Positions 26,161 to 35,986 of a stretch of 49,557 nt of DNA are shown in pieces. The position numbers were made by a program, and so were the translations under genes. The number at the start of each line of letters is the position of its first letter. Positions within the stretch are counted from its first letter, which is position 1. Source of the stretch: Lachnospiraceae bacterium. GTDB taxonomy: Bacteria > Bacillota > Clostridia > Lachnospirales > Lachnospiraceae. Below the pieces are notes generated by a model that was not told the origin of the DNA, did no database searches, and saw only the letters and a program-made list of their open reading frames with translations. Where the stretch lies: the NCBI GenBank assembly GCA_015056905.1, contig SVFI01000018.1, positions 1 to 49,557 on the forward strand. The letters are read 5' to 3'.

Positions 26161-27912
26161 ATGAAAAAGAAATTCCATTTATTACTTTTAACTAACAGAG
26201 ACTCTGATAATGTCGGCGACCAGATTATCGAAGCATGTGACATTGCGCTGATAAAAACGGTCATGAAAAATCTCGGCATTTCAGAGAATGAATATAAAAT
26301 TGACAGCCGTGCAGCATCCAGTGTCGGCACGAAGTATCTGCAAACCAAAAATCCGCTGCTCATTGCATTCGGGAACAGATTTATGACCGGTCCGATGCAC
26401 AAAATTATCCATGGCAGCGACATGGTAATCTTCGGCGGCGCACCGGTATTCAACTACAAATACCAGATGTTTTACGAGCGTACCGCTTCCACACTGGAGC
26501 TTGCGAATCAATATCAAAAGCCGGTTATTTTTTCTGCCATAGGCATTGAGCATTACGAAGAAGAGAATGAAAAATGTCAGCGTCTGAAAGCAGCAATCAA
26601 CTGTGGCTGCGTACAACAGATTACAACGCGTGACGGCATTGAAGAGCTGCAGAAATACAAAGAGGATGAAAACATCCTGATTGATATCGTGTCGGACCCG
26701 GCTGTGTTTTCCGCGCAGACATTCCGTCCGTTCCTTGCGCCGCCGGTATCGGGAACGCGCAAAACCATCGGAATCTTTGTTTTCCGTGCAAGCGGATTTA
26801 CAGACAACAACATCGACTTTTCCAAGGAAGATGCAGTCCATCTGTGGAAAGATCTCATTGCAGAAATCGAGGCACAGGAATATGATTATCGTCTGCTGAC
26901 AAGCGGTCACTTCGGAGACGAGGCCTTCATGGATTCTTTGATTCGGGAACACGGTATTCCGGAAGAAAAATGTATTTTCAACATGAATTCTCCGGAAAAA
27001 CTTGTTTCCAGTATCTCCTCCTTTGATGCGATTGTCTCCTGCCGTCTGCATCCGAGTATCATCGCATACTCTTTGGATGTCCCTTCCGTCGGTTTAATCT
27101 GGAATCCTAAAGTCAGACATTTTTATGACTGCATCGGTTACTCCGACCGACACATGGAAGTATGCGGACTTACAGGCAAAGACATCCTCGACAAACTGCA
27201 AACAATCCAAACCGAAGAAATCCAAAAAGACAGCGACTATCTTATCTCTGTCTACCGTCATTTATTTTATGGAATTAAGAAAGCATTGAGGCTTGAAGAT
27301 ATGAATCAGGAACCATACAATTTCGACGAGCTATCCGAACATATCCCGCCGTATGAAACGGTGTCGGGACCGGAAAACCGCCGCAGATTAAAACGAAAAT
27401 TCCGCCGCATTTACAAAACACTCAACACGCGTGCGGAAATCAACGCAAAACTAAAAAAAGAACTCAAAGAAGTGCAGGAAGTTTCCCGAAGCTATACCAT
27501 GACGTATTACAGTTGGAGCAAAACCGCATCGGTTAAGCTCCGCAAAGACCGGGAGAACATCATAACCGGAAAATTCCTTCACAACGCTCCGAAGACCAAG
27601 GAAATCCAGTTGCCGGAGCCAATCGCAAACAGCGGACAGGAAGTTTTTCTTCCGTCGCCTTTTACCCACAGCAAAAAGGAATTTGCAGGCTGGCGTGTAC
27701 GTTTCTTAATCGGCGACACTTGGTTCTGGTATCTTTGCGACGGCTCTTACTGCGACAAAAAAATTTATGACAAGCAGACGAACGCAAAAGTAAAAGTTTT
27801 TAAATCCGGAGAAAAAATACCGAAACTGCCTTTTATATGTGTTGATACCGTCACGGCAGAAGCCGTATGGCATACAAACCGTCAATCTGCCCCAACTCAA
27901 AAGGAGGGATAA
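26161..27912 (+). CDS. Polysaccharide pyruvyl transferase family protein
   Basis: 583 residues. The first 370 form a polysaccharide-pyruvyl-transferase (PF04230-type) domain, which adds ketal pyruvate to sugars of surface glycans. Seen are the NVGDQI entry motif near residue 18, VIFGGAP near 94, ITTRDGIEEL near 158 and the late SCRLHPSIIAYSL near 293-305. About residues 395-460 are basic and helical, and the end (about 480-583) is a small beta-rich domain I do not recognise. The next gene, a glycosyltransferase, starts 1 bp after the stop, so the two work together on a surface glycan or glycoprotein. No other capsule gene is nearby. The ribosome site is weak. Confidence 0.85.
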   Translation: MKKKFHLLLLTNRDSDNVGDQIIEACDIALIKTVMKNLGISENEYKIDSRAASSVGTKYLQTKNPLLIAFGNRFMTGPMHKIIHGSDMVIFGGAPVFNYKYQMFYERTASTLELANQYQKPVIFSAIGIEHYEEENEKCQRLKAAINCGCVQQITTRDGIEELQKYKEDENILIDIVSDPAVFSAQTFRPFLAPPVSGTRKTIGIFVFRASGFTDNNIDFSKEDAVHLWKDLIAEIEAQEYDYRLLTSGHFGDEAFMDSLIREHGIPEEKCIFNMNSPEKLVSSISSFDAIVSCRLHPSIIAYSLDVPSVGLIWNPKVRHFYDCIGYSDRHMEVCGLTGKDILDKLQTIQTEEIQKDSDYLISVYRHLFYGIKKALRLEDMNQEPYNFDELSEHIPPYETVSGPENRRRLKRKFRRIYKTLNTRAEINAKLKKELKEVQEVSRSYTMTYYSWSKTASVKLRKDRENIITGKFLHNAPKTKEIQLPEPIANSGQEVFLPSPFTHSKKEFAGWRVRFLIGDTWFWYLCDGSYCDKKIYDKQTNAKVKVFKSGEKIPKLPFICVDTVTAEAVWHTNRQSAPTQKEG

Positions 27913-27913
27913 T

Positions 27914-28897
27914 ATGATTACCATCAGTCTCTGTATGATTGTAAAAAACGAAGAGCAAGTTCTCGCAAGATGTCTGGATTCCATTGCCGACCTCATGGAT
28001 GAAATCATTATTGTCGACACAGGTTCCACGGACAAAACAAAAGAAATTGCTGCGCGCTACACATCCGATATCTATGACTATGCATGGAACGGCAACTTCG
28101 CTGACGCGCGCAACTATTCCTTCTCCAAAGCTAACTGCCAGTACATTTACTGTGCGGACGCGGACGAAGTGCTGGACGAAGAAAATCGTGCACGTTTCCG
28201 CCTTCTCAAAAAGGGATTGCTCCCTGAAATTGATATTGTACAGATGTACTATTGCAATCAGCTCTCCTACAATACCATTTATAATTACGACAAAGAATAT
28301 CGTCCGAAGCTTTACAAGCGGCTCCGCACTTTTACATGGTTTAACCCGATTCACGAGACGGTTGCTCTTGAGCCGGTCATCTATGACAGCGATATCGAAA
28401 TTCAGCATAAGCCGACCGGATTTCATGCTTCACGCGATTTGAAAGCTTTCGAAAAAATGCATGCAGACGGAATCCGTCTGAGCACGCACCTACATACCCT
28501 GTATGCTAAGGAACTGCTGATTGCAGGAGAAAAAACAGACTTGATTCATGCGATTCCGACCTTTGTCGCAACAACAAAAGACGCCACCCGCTCCGCAGAT
28601 GAAAATATGGAAGCTTACTGCATATTAGCACGTGCTTACCGCCTCCGCGGTGATGTGGCCGGTTTCTTTAAATATACAACCAAAGCTGTGACAAGCGAAG
28701 GTGAGGGCTGCGCTGAAATCTGTCTGGAACTCGGTCTGCATTACTCAACCCAGCTTGATTACGAGGAGGCTCTCATTTGGTTTAATGCTGCGCTGCAGAC
28801 ACCGTGTCTTCTCAATTTGCAGACACATGCGCTCGCAGATGAACAATTATCGGAATGCCTTGAAAAACTCGAGCAAAACAAAGTTCCGCAGGAATAA
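27914..28897 (+). CDS. Glycosyltransferase family 2 with TPR-like tail
   Basis: 327 residues; start at 27914 with AAGGAGG just before it. The GT-A fold shows SLCMIVKNEE at the start, IIVDTGSTDKT, the DXD-type CADADEV near residues 79-85, and NPIHETVALE further on. The last 110 residues are helical with TPR-like phrases (AYCILARAYRLRGDVAGFFK; DYEEALIWFNAAL), as in SunS-like transferases that modify peptides or proteins. It probably makes a surface glycan with the upstream pyruvyltransferase. Its last codons form part of the terminator. Confidence 0.9.
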   Translation: MITISLCMIVKNEEQVLARCLDSIADLMDEIIIVDTGSTDKTKEIAARYTSDIYDYAWNGNFADARNYSFSKANCQYIYCADADEVLDEENRARFRLLKKGLLPEIDIVQMYYCNQLSYNTIYNYDKEYRPKLYKRLRTFTWFNPIHETVALEPVIYDSDIEIQHKPTGFHASRDLKAFEKMHADGIRLSTHLHTLYAKELLIAGEKTDLIHAIPTFVATTKDATRSADENMEAYCILARAYRLRGDVAGFFKYTTKAVTSEGEGCAEICLELGLHYSTQLDYEEALIWFNAALQTPCLLNLQTHALADEQLSECLEKLEQNKVPQE

Positions 28898-28914
28898 TTC
28901 CTGCGGAACTTTTT
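28881..28914. terminator. Shared bidirectional terminator
   Basis: 15-bp arms (AAGTTCCGCAGGAAT / ATTCCTGCGGAACTT) with T runs on the right for the plus strand. The left arm codes for the last residues of the glycosyltransferase (KVPQE) and its stop; the right arm ends at the addA stop. Confidence 0.85.
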
Positions 28915-31900
28915 ATTTCCAGCTGATTTGATCCATCAGTGCAAAGGAATAAAGCACCTTCTCTTTTACCTTCTTTCCGGTCAACTGACTGATTGCCTCC
29001 TCATAATAATCAAGTTGTGTTTTATAACGTCTTTTGAGCTCCAAAAGCGTGTCAACTCTGTCTGTCTTATAATCGAGAATGGTAATCTCGTCATCCTCCT
29101 CAAAGTAAACGTCAATAATTCCCTGAATTAAAACCTTCTCCTCCTCCGGAAACTTTTCATCCAGTAAGCTTGCGCTAACTGAAAGCACAAAAGGCTGTTC
29201 CTTAAAAAGACGCTGTTTTTCCTGCGCTGCTGCCATGCGCTTTGCCATATCGCTCTGAAGGAATGCCACTACCTTGTCACGCAGAATGAGCCTTGCGTAT
29301 TCTTCGGTCATCCGCCCCTCCTGCACAAACCGGGAAATATCCGCATCAAGCCGTTCGCGGCTCTCTCCGATTGCATGCGCAAAATCAATAAGTTCCAGCA
29401 CTCTGTGCATCGCACTACCACGCGCAGCACCTTCATGCACCGTCTCCTGCTGTCGCATAAACGCCGGGTAATACTCCTGTTCTTTCTCCTCCGTTTCAAA
29501 CAGAACCCGGACTCCGTCCTCCTCCATCGCCGCATGTTTCAATTCCGAAACACTCGTCTTGGTATAAAGTGATGCCAGATTATCGTGTGGGTAAGCATAT
29601 GCAAACCTCTGTGTTAATTCTGTCTCTATCGCATTCTGTGCTCCCGCGACCTCTGTCTCCATCCCTGTTAGCATCCGCACGCGCTCTTCCCGGAGCATTC
29701 TTCCCGAAAGGTGTTGCACTTGTTTCCTCTGTATCTGTTCTTCCCGCACTGTACGGACACTAAAGCACTGCCTGTTTCTGCTGTATGCAAGCAAAAGATG
29801 GTCCAGTGCACCTTTCGCATTCTCAATCATATCAAGCGGAATCTTTTCCTCCGCCCTGCCGCACATAGTCTGCAGCTGTCTGCAGACAGCGTCAATATCC
29901 ATATCTGCATCCGCTGCTGCCGTAAGAATGAGTTTTTCCTTTGCACGTGTCATGGCAACATACAGCACACGAAGTTCTTCCCCGAGACTGTCACGCTTCA
30001 TTTTGCGCGCAAACATCATTTTACGCATCGTCTTTGCAGTGGTATGTTCCTGCGGACGCACCCGGTTTGCCGCAACGCCCCAGTCTGCATCCAAAAGGAA
30101 CGGCGCTGTTGTATCTCGCATATTGTACTTCTTATCAAGTCCTGCCACAAAACAAATCGGAAACTCCAGACCTTTGCTTTTGTGAATTGTCATAATACGC
30201 ACGACATCTGCCGTCTCCGTCAGTGTCGCCGCTTCCCCGAAATCAACCTCATATTTTTTCAGTTGCTCCATATATCGCAAAAAGTGGAACAGACCATGAT
30301 AGCTTGTCTTTTCAAAGTCCACGGTCTTTTGGACGAACATCTCCACATTCGCTTTTCTCTGCTCACCGGCCGGAAGCGCCGTCACATACTCCGTATAATG
30401 GAACCTTGCTATTATCTTATTGATAAGTTCCGTCATAGAACAGACAACCGACTCGTTTCGCAATTCCTGCAATACCAAAAGTGAGTCCTTAACCTTCTGC
30501 ACCGTCGTCTCCGGTAAACATTGGCTAACTCCAATCACCAACTGTCCCTGTGTCGCCACAGCAACAAATCTTTCATACAAAGACATCCCCCTCTCCGTCA
30601 CCGCCGTAATAAGCGCAAGTTCCTCATTTGTCATCTCAAAAAAAACGGATGTCGCAACACTACACAGCGCAATATCATCGTACGGATTGTTCATGACACG
30701 CAAAAGATCCATCAGCTGACTGACTTCCGGTGCCGAAAAATACCCCGTCTTGGATGTTACATGCGCAGGAATTCCCTCCGACATGAGAATCTCCTTTATA
30801 CGCTCATCCACTCCGCTTCCGCTGCGAAGCAGAATCACAATATCCCTGTACTGCGTCTGCCTGCCGTCAATCTTAAAATTCTCTTTCAGCCATTTGATTT
30901 TTTGAGCAATCATATACGCTTCCGCACTACGTTTTTCCTCACCGGTCCCTTCCGTCAGCGCAAGGCAAAGCTCCGTCTCACAGCCTTCCGTTTCAGGATA
31001 CTGTGCACCGATATACAAAGCCGCCTCATCATCGTAAACAACTCCTCCGATTTGTGGTTGCATTATCTCCGAAAATACTGCATTGGTACTGTCAAGCACC
31101 TCTTTTCTGCTTCGGAAATTCTGCTTTAAACAAATCAGACTATCCTCCTCCGAATCGCCTTTGTACGCATCGTATTTTTCCATAAAAATCTCAGGACGTG
31201 CCATACGGAACCGGTAGATACTCTGCTTCATGTCCCCTACCATAAAACGGTTGCAGTTGCCTTTTTCCTGCATCGAAATACTTGCAAGAATCAATTCCTG
31301 TACCATATTGGAATCCTGATACTCATCAATCATGACCGCCTTATAGTAATCACGATACGCTTCCGCCGTCCGGGTCGGCATTCCGTCCTGCACAAGAATT
31401 TGAAGTGCATAATGCTCCATATCCGAAAAATCAAGCACATTCTTCTCTTTTTTGACCGCAGCGAGATTTTCGATGTACGTCCTCGTAATGCGCAAAAGCA
31501 CTTTTTCCAGCCTTCCCGCTTCCTTTTCCTTTGCAATCAACTCTGCAAGGTTCGTGTCCGCAAACATGCTTTCCGCCACATCCGCAACAAGCTTTTTGTA
31601 CGCATCACGCATATCCTTGACGATGTCCTTGCATTCCTGCGACACACTCTCATCCTTTTTGGCGGACAAACGCTGCCACCCCGGCTTCTGCACGGCCTCT
31701 CCCACGTCGTGATAAGATGCAGCTCCCGACATTCCTTCCATTGCGTCTGCGAGGGATGTAAGAATCTCCAAATCAGAAGTTATATTGTCAACATACATAT
31801 ACGGACCGTCCGCGCGATTGCAAAGCGCAAGCGCCGACTGCGCCATGTCCATTGCACGCTGAAGCTTTTCCGCCGCAAGTTGCAGACCGAACTTCATCCA

Positions 31901-32527
31901 TTCCGTCTGCATAACACTTTCCTCATCCAGTGTTTCTATCTTTTCTTCACACTCTGTAAGCCATTCTTCCGGCCAAGGATGACTCATACTGAATTTGTAC
32001 AACTCCTCTACCAGCTTCTCTATTTTTCCGTCTTTTCCATCCGGACAATATGCATCGGTAAAATACAAAAACTCGCTTTCGCCCTCTTGATAAAACTGCT
32101 CCAGCGTCTGCTCGAGCACTTCCTTTTCCAGCAATTTTATTTCACCAGGATCCCCCACACGGAACGCCGGATCCAATCCGATTTCATGAAAATGATTGCG
32201 AAGCAGAAACAGACAAAAACTGTCAATGGTCGTAATCTGCGCATTATGAATCAGCGCGGATTGTTTCTGCAGATTGGCATCCGAAGGACACTCCTCCAGC
32301 CGATTTAAAATCGAGCGGTGAATTCGCTCGCGCATTTCCGAAGCTGCTGCACTCGTGAATGTAACAATCAAAAAGCGGTCGATATCCACCGGCGACTCTG
32401 TATCCGTAATCATGGAGAGAATGCGTTCCACGAGCACGGACGTCTTTCCGCTTCCCGCCGCTGCGGAAACAAGAATGTTTTTATTTCTCGTCGTTATGAC
32501 TTCCTGCTGTTTCGGCGTGAATTTCAT
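28913..32527 (-). CDS. addA: AddA helicase-nuclease subunit
   Basis: 1204 residues; with AddB it resects double-strand breaks for RecA loading, the Firmicute counterpart of RecBCD. UvrD-type helicase: Q-motif then Walker A SAAAGSGKTSVLVERIL near residues 20-37, motif II VMIDEYQDSN near 397, motif III QSIYRF, motif V MTIHKSKGLEFP, motif VI LRVLYVAMTRAKEKL. The C-terminal RecB-like nuclease has the D...DYKTDRVD motif near residue 1155. ATG at 32527 with GAGGAGG upstream; overlaps addB by 47 bp. Length is normal for the family. Confidence 0.97.
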   Translation of the reverse strand: MKFTPKQQEVITTRNKNILVSAAAGSGKTSVLVERILSMITDTESPVDIDRFLIVTFTSAAASEMRERIHRSILNRLEECPSDANLQKQSALIHNAQITTIDSFCLFLLRNHFHEIGLDPAFRVGDPGEIKLLEKEVLEQTLEQFYQEGESEFLYFTDAYCPDGKDGKIEKLVEELYKFSMSHPWPEEWLTECEEKIETLDEESVMQTEWMKFGLQLAAEKLQRAMDMAQSALALCNRADGPYMYVDNITSDLEILTSLADAMEGMSGAASYHDVGEAVQKPGWQRLSAKKDESVSQECKDIVKDMRDAYKKLVADVAESMFADTNLAELIAKEKEAGRLEKVLLRITRTYIENLAAVKKEKNVLDFSDMEHYALQILVQDGMPTRTAEAYRDYYKAVMIDEYQDSNMVQELILASISMQEKGNCNRFMVGDMKQSIYRFRMARPEIFMEKYDAYKGDSEEDSLICLKQNFRSRKEVLDSTNAVFSEIMQPQIGGVVYDDEAALYIGAQYPETEGCETELCLALTEGTGEEKRSAEAYMIAQKIKWLKENFKIDGRQTQYRDIVILLRSGSGVDERIKEILMSEGIPAHVTSKTGYFSAPEVSQLMDLLRVMNNPYDDIALCSVATSVFFEMTNEELALITAVTERGMSLYERFVAVATQGQLVIGVSQCLPETTVQKVKDSLLVLQELRNESVVCSMTELINKIIARFHYTEYVTALPAGEQRKANVEMFVQKTVDFEKTSYHGLFHFLRYMEQLKKYEVDFGEAATLTETADVVRIMTIHKSKGLEFPICFVAGLDKKYNMRDTTAPFLLDADWGVAANRVRPQEHTTAKTMRKMMFARKMKRDSLGEELRVLYVAMTRAKEKLILTAAADADMDIDAVCRQLQTMCGRAEEKIPLDMIENAKGALDHLLLAYSRNRQCFSVRTVREEQIQRKQVQHLSGRMLREERVRMLTGMETEVAGAQNAIETELTQRFAYAYPHDNLASLYTKTSVSELKHAAMEEDGVRVLFETEEKEQEYYPAFMRQQETVHEGAARGSAMHRVLELIDFAHAIGESRERLDADISRFVQEGRMTEEYARLILRDKVVAFLQSDMAKRMAAAQEKQRLFKEQPFVLSVSASLLDEKFPEEEKVLIQGIIDVYFEEDDEITILDYKTDRVDTLLELKRRYKTQLDYYEEAISQLTGKKVKEKVLYSFALMDQISWK

Positions 32528-35500
32528 TCCGCATTTCCTCCTCGATTTTCTCCTCTGTCATCTTCGGCAATTCCCGTTTTTCATATCCCGGAATCCGCAT
32601 ATCCATGCGGCAAATTCCTCTGTATGCACAATAAGTGCAACTATCATTTTTATCCTTTTCCAAATGTACCGGAACGGCTCCGATTTCACCTCTGCGCATC
32701 TCTTCCATCAACATGTGCATCTTCTGCTCCGTATACGCAAGTACCGTGCGGAACACTTCCTCCGATACTGTCTGCGAATAACGCCCGAGACTTCCGTCTT
32801 TATTTTTCGTGATACGGATAACATCCGAACTTCCGGAAAGTCCTTCATCCAACATCGATATCACCTTGTCAGAATCATTACTGAGCCCTTCCGGTCGCAT
32901 CTCCTTGCGAAGTTCCTGCTCCACATCCCTTACCGACTCGTCCACAAAAGGATTCTGCAGACGGCAGTATAACATCGACGCAGGCACTGCTTCCGCCTCC
33001 GGTTCTTTTTCCTTAAGCATCTCCATCGCCGCATTCATATAGGCCGGAAGTTGCAAAGACAATCCGTAATAGAGCTCCTCCAAACTGAATTTCTTTGTAC
33101 CGGATTTATAGTCCACTACTTTGACATAAACTTTGTCATCTTCCCTGCATAAATCAATCCGGTCAACTTTTCCTATCAGTGGGAAATCACCTTTGAGCTG
33201 AAAACTTTTTTCGAAATACGTCGGCTTAAATGTCCCCTTGGAAAGCTGGTACTGCATCGCCGAAAGACTCTGCAAAAGCACCTTTTTCATTTGTCCGACG
33301 CGATGTTCGTTGCGCGCGTTGCTGCTTAATATCCGTCCGCCGTACTCCGACGCGTATTCCTCAAGTGCACGCTCCACAAGCTCATGAATGAGCGACTGTT
33401 CCGCCTCCGCCAACGTTACGCCGTGCTGACGCAATCCAAAAGATACTTTTTCCAGCACATGGTGATAAATAATACCGAAATCCATAGCATCAAAATCATA
33501 TTCTTCCTGCTCCCGCAGTTCAAGCCCGTAGCGCAGGAAATGCGCGTAGGCACAAGCTGCAAACTGCTCTAAGCGGCTGACACTCCCCTTATTTCTGTCA
33601 CGGTACAAAAGCTCTGCTGCCATATCGGAAAGCGGAACATTTTCATAGGTCGTAAGTGCCGCCTCCCGAATTTTGCCGGCAACCTCATCCTCTCCGTATA
33701 CGCGGCACAAAATACCGAGAGACTCCCTGAGCATTTCCTCACCGCTCCCCGACGCACTCTCCCCGTTTAAATACATACGCAAAAGCTGTGCAAAATCATC
33801 GAGCCCATCTTCCCTTGTGGCGATTTTTGCAAGATTTCCTGCGATTTTATCCGTTACCGGCTCCACTTTCAACAACGGATACAGTCCCTGTATTACCCGA
33901 ATCAGATACGAAGGGAGCACACTCTTTCCGCTGCCATCCACCTTAGAGTATGACAAATACAGCCTGTCCGACGGTTTCGTCATATTTTGATACAAATAAA
34001 GTCTCTGTTCAAATATTTTCTGTCGCGGCGATGGTGCAAGTTCTCTTCCCTGCTCTATAAAAAACTGCCGTTCCATGTCCGACAAAAGTCCGCCGTTTCC
34101 GTTTCCGCCCGGTATCACTCCATCATTGACACCGATAAAGAAAAGAGCCCGTATCTGTTTAAGTCTCGTTCTCTCAATATCACCGACCACCACCTGGTCT
34201 ACATTCTGCGGTATCGTACCGACACGAATCTCTGCAACTCCCGCTTCAAACACAGCCAAAAACTCCGCCACATCCATCTCATCTTCCCCAATCAGCTCAT
34301 ATATCTGATTCAGAAGATCCATACAGGCAGGATAAATCTTTTCGTATTCTTTTGCCTTGGATGCATCGCCCCGTTCCTCAAACTGCGCCGCATAGGCATT
34401 ACATTTTTCCTGCAGGCAGTTTGCATGGCACAACTCAAACAGCGCCATTGCATATTCCTTTGCATTCGCGCATGTACTGAGCAACGGCTGTATTTCCTCT
34501 ACGAGACGCATGCGAATGACATTGAGCTCCTCAGCACAATCCGATAATGTAAATTCTTCCAAATATGCTTTTTTGCCCCGTATTCCGTAAGCGCGCACAT
34601 AATTTTCGAGCCGGTCTGTTTCATCGGTTAACAGACCTGTCATACCTGAGCGCAAAAAGCGGAACACACTCTCATAAGAAAAATTATCCTTAAGCAACCC
34701 AAGAGCACTCTTTAAATATTCCGTCAGGGGATGGTGTGCCACCCCTCTGTTCCTATCAATAAAATAAGGGATTTTGTAACGTGCAAACTCCGTCTCCAAA
34801 AGATGGGCATATCGCTCCAAATCACCTGTCACTACTGCGATATCTCGATAGCAATACTCCTCCCGGCAAATCAGATTTTTAATTTCCAGGCAGACACTCT
34901 GTATCTCACTGACAAGCCCATCCGCTTCTCTGATAAAAATTGCCTGCTGCTCATCCTCATATATTTTGTTCTTGTAACGGAACAGATTCGCTTCAAGAAA
35001 AGCCATCGCCGGATTATTTTCATATCTCTTCACCGGCTTTTCAGTCAAATATATCGGATTGCGCACTGCTACCCCATGCTCCTGCGCAAGCCCCGAAAGC
35101 GTGCGATACGTTTTTCCGGAAAGAGCAAAGAGTTTCTGCTCCTCGCAGCTGTGCACAATATCATCTTCCCCGTCTGCGCACAGCGTCACAATCACCTCAT
35201 CTGCCACCTGCATAAGCTTGCGAAGCACCCGGTTTTGCACAGGAGTAAATCCGGTAAAACCGTCAAAAACAATCACACTCCCTCTCAAAAGTCCGGAACG
35301 CGGTATCATCCCGCAAAGCTCATCCAGCGACTCCTCCGTCGTGATATATTTGTCCCTGATATATTGCGCAAATCCGCCATAAAGAGTCTTTAAATCCTGC
35401 ATTTTCAGAGAAAGAGCTCCTTTCCCCTGCGCCTGCGCAATCATCTCCTCCATATCCTTTTCACGGATATCATATTGATAAAACTCGGAAATCATGGACT

Positions 35501-35867
35501 TTACTTCATGGATATACCCCGGTCTCTTTACCTTTTCTTTCAGAAGCACAAGTTCCTCTTCCTTTTCGATGGCAACTTTGCGGAGCACGAGATTTTTTCC
35601 TGTATCATCAAGAACTGCCCGTTCTTTCCGTCCGACTTCCTCAGACACTCTGTGTATCAGGCGCGAAAAACTAAGCACCTCGATATTCATAATGCCCCCT
35701 CTCGGGTGCATCAGACAAAGCTGCTTCTGCGTGTACATCGTAAACTGATCCGGGACCATAATCAGATATTTCTTCTCCGGATGTTCCATCGACTGTTTCC
35801 ATATTTTATCGTATACCTTTGTACTTTTTCCGGCACCGGAACCGCCGAATACAAACTGTAAACCCAT
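32481..35867 (-). CDS. addB: AddB helicase-nuclease subunit
   Basis: 1128 residues, start at 35867 with GGGAG 9 bases upstream. N-terminal Walker A GGSGAGKST (about residues 7-15) in an otherwise inactive helicase fold used for Chi recognition. The C-terminal PD-(D/E)XK nuclease shows VDRIDL and VVDYKSGTKKF. The iron-sulphur cluster is formed by one cysteine in AACAYAHFLRYGLE (near 790) and three in CTYCAYRGIC near the end. All expected features are intact. First gene of addB-addA; its promoter overlaps the -35 of hydE. Confidence 0.97.
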   Translation of the reverse strand: MGLQFVFGGSGAGKSTKVYDKIWKQSMEHPEKKYLIMVPDQFTMYTQKQLCLMHPRGGIMNIEVLSFSRLIHRVSEEVGRKERAVLDDTGKNLVLRKVAIEKEEELVLLKEKVKRPGYIHEVKSMISEFYQYDIREKDMEEMIAQAQGKGALSLKMQDLKTLYGGFAQYIRDKYITTEESLDELCGMIPRSGLLRGSVIVFDGFTGFTPVQNRVLRKLMQVADEVIVTLCADGEDDIVHSCEEQKLFALSGKTYRTLSGLAQEHGVAVRNPIYLTEKPVKRYENNPAMAFLEANLFRYKNKIYEDEQQAIFIREADGLVSEIQSVCLEIKNLICREEYCYRDIAVVTGDLERYAHLLETEFARYKIPYFIDRNRGVAHHPLTEYLKSALGLLKDNFSYESVFRFLRSGMTGLLTDETDRLENYVRAYGIRGKKAYLEEFTLSDCAEELNVIRMRLVEEIQPLLSTCANAKEYAMALFELCHANCLQEKCNAYAAQFEERGDASKAKEYEKIYPACMDLLNQIYELIGEDEMDVAEFLAVFEAGVAEIRVGTIPQNVDQVVVGDIERTRLKQIRALFFIGVNDGVIPGGNGNGGLLSDMERQFFIEQGRELAPSPRQKIFEQRLYLYQNMTKPSDRLYLSYSKVDGSGKSVLPSYLIRVIQGLYPLLKVEPVTDKIAGNLAKIATREDGLDDFAQLLRMYLNGESASGSGEEMLRESLGILCRVYGEDEVAGKIREAALTTYENVPLSDMAAELLYRDRNKGSVSRLEQFAACAYAHFLRYGLELREQEEYDFDAMDFGIIYHHVLEKVSFGLRQHGVTLAEAEQSLIHELVERALEEYASEYGGRILSSNARNEHRVGQMKKVLLQSLSAMQYQLSKGTFKPTYFEKSFQLKGDFPLIGKVDRIDLCREDDKVYVKVVDYKSGTKKFSLEELYYGLSLQLPAYMNAAMEMLKEKEPEAEAVPASMLYCRLQNPFVDESVRDVEQELRKEMRPEGLSNDSDKVISMLDEGLSGSSDVIRITKNKDGSLGRYSQTVSEEVFRTVLAYTEQKMHMLMEEMRRGEIGAVPVHLEKDKNDSCTYCAYRGICRMDMRIPGYEKRELPKMTEEKIEEEMRNEIHAETAGSHNDEK

Positions 35868-35906
35868 ACAAACTGACTCCCTCGGACTTTGGTCTTCTAC
35901 CACTTC

Positions 35907-35936
35907 ATTTTACTCTCTCACACCCCTGCTTGACAA
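35907..35936 (-). promoter_or_regulatory. addB promoter
   Basis: Minus strand TTGTCA (35931-35936), 18 bp, TAAAAT (35907-35912), about 40 bp before the addB start. The -35 lies on the same bases as the hydE -35 on the other strand. Confidence 0.65.
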
Positions 35937-35958
35937 TCCAATTTTCAACCGATATGAT
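35930..35958 (+). promoter_or_regulatory. hydE promoter
   Basis: TTGACA (35930-35935), 17 bp, TATGAT (35953-35958), 28 bp before the hydE start. Confidence 0.8.
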
Positions 35959-35986
35959 TACTTCATAAAATTTCCGAGGAAAACAT

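Noticed and set aside
29711-32308. Several long plus-strand ORFs (up to 302 codons) inside addA
   Set aside because: They lie antisense to a fully conserved AddA frame, lack ribosome sites and have odd His/Arg/Cys-rich composition; they are shadows.
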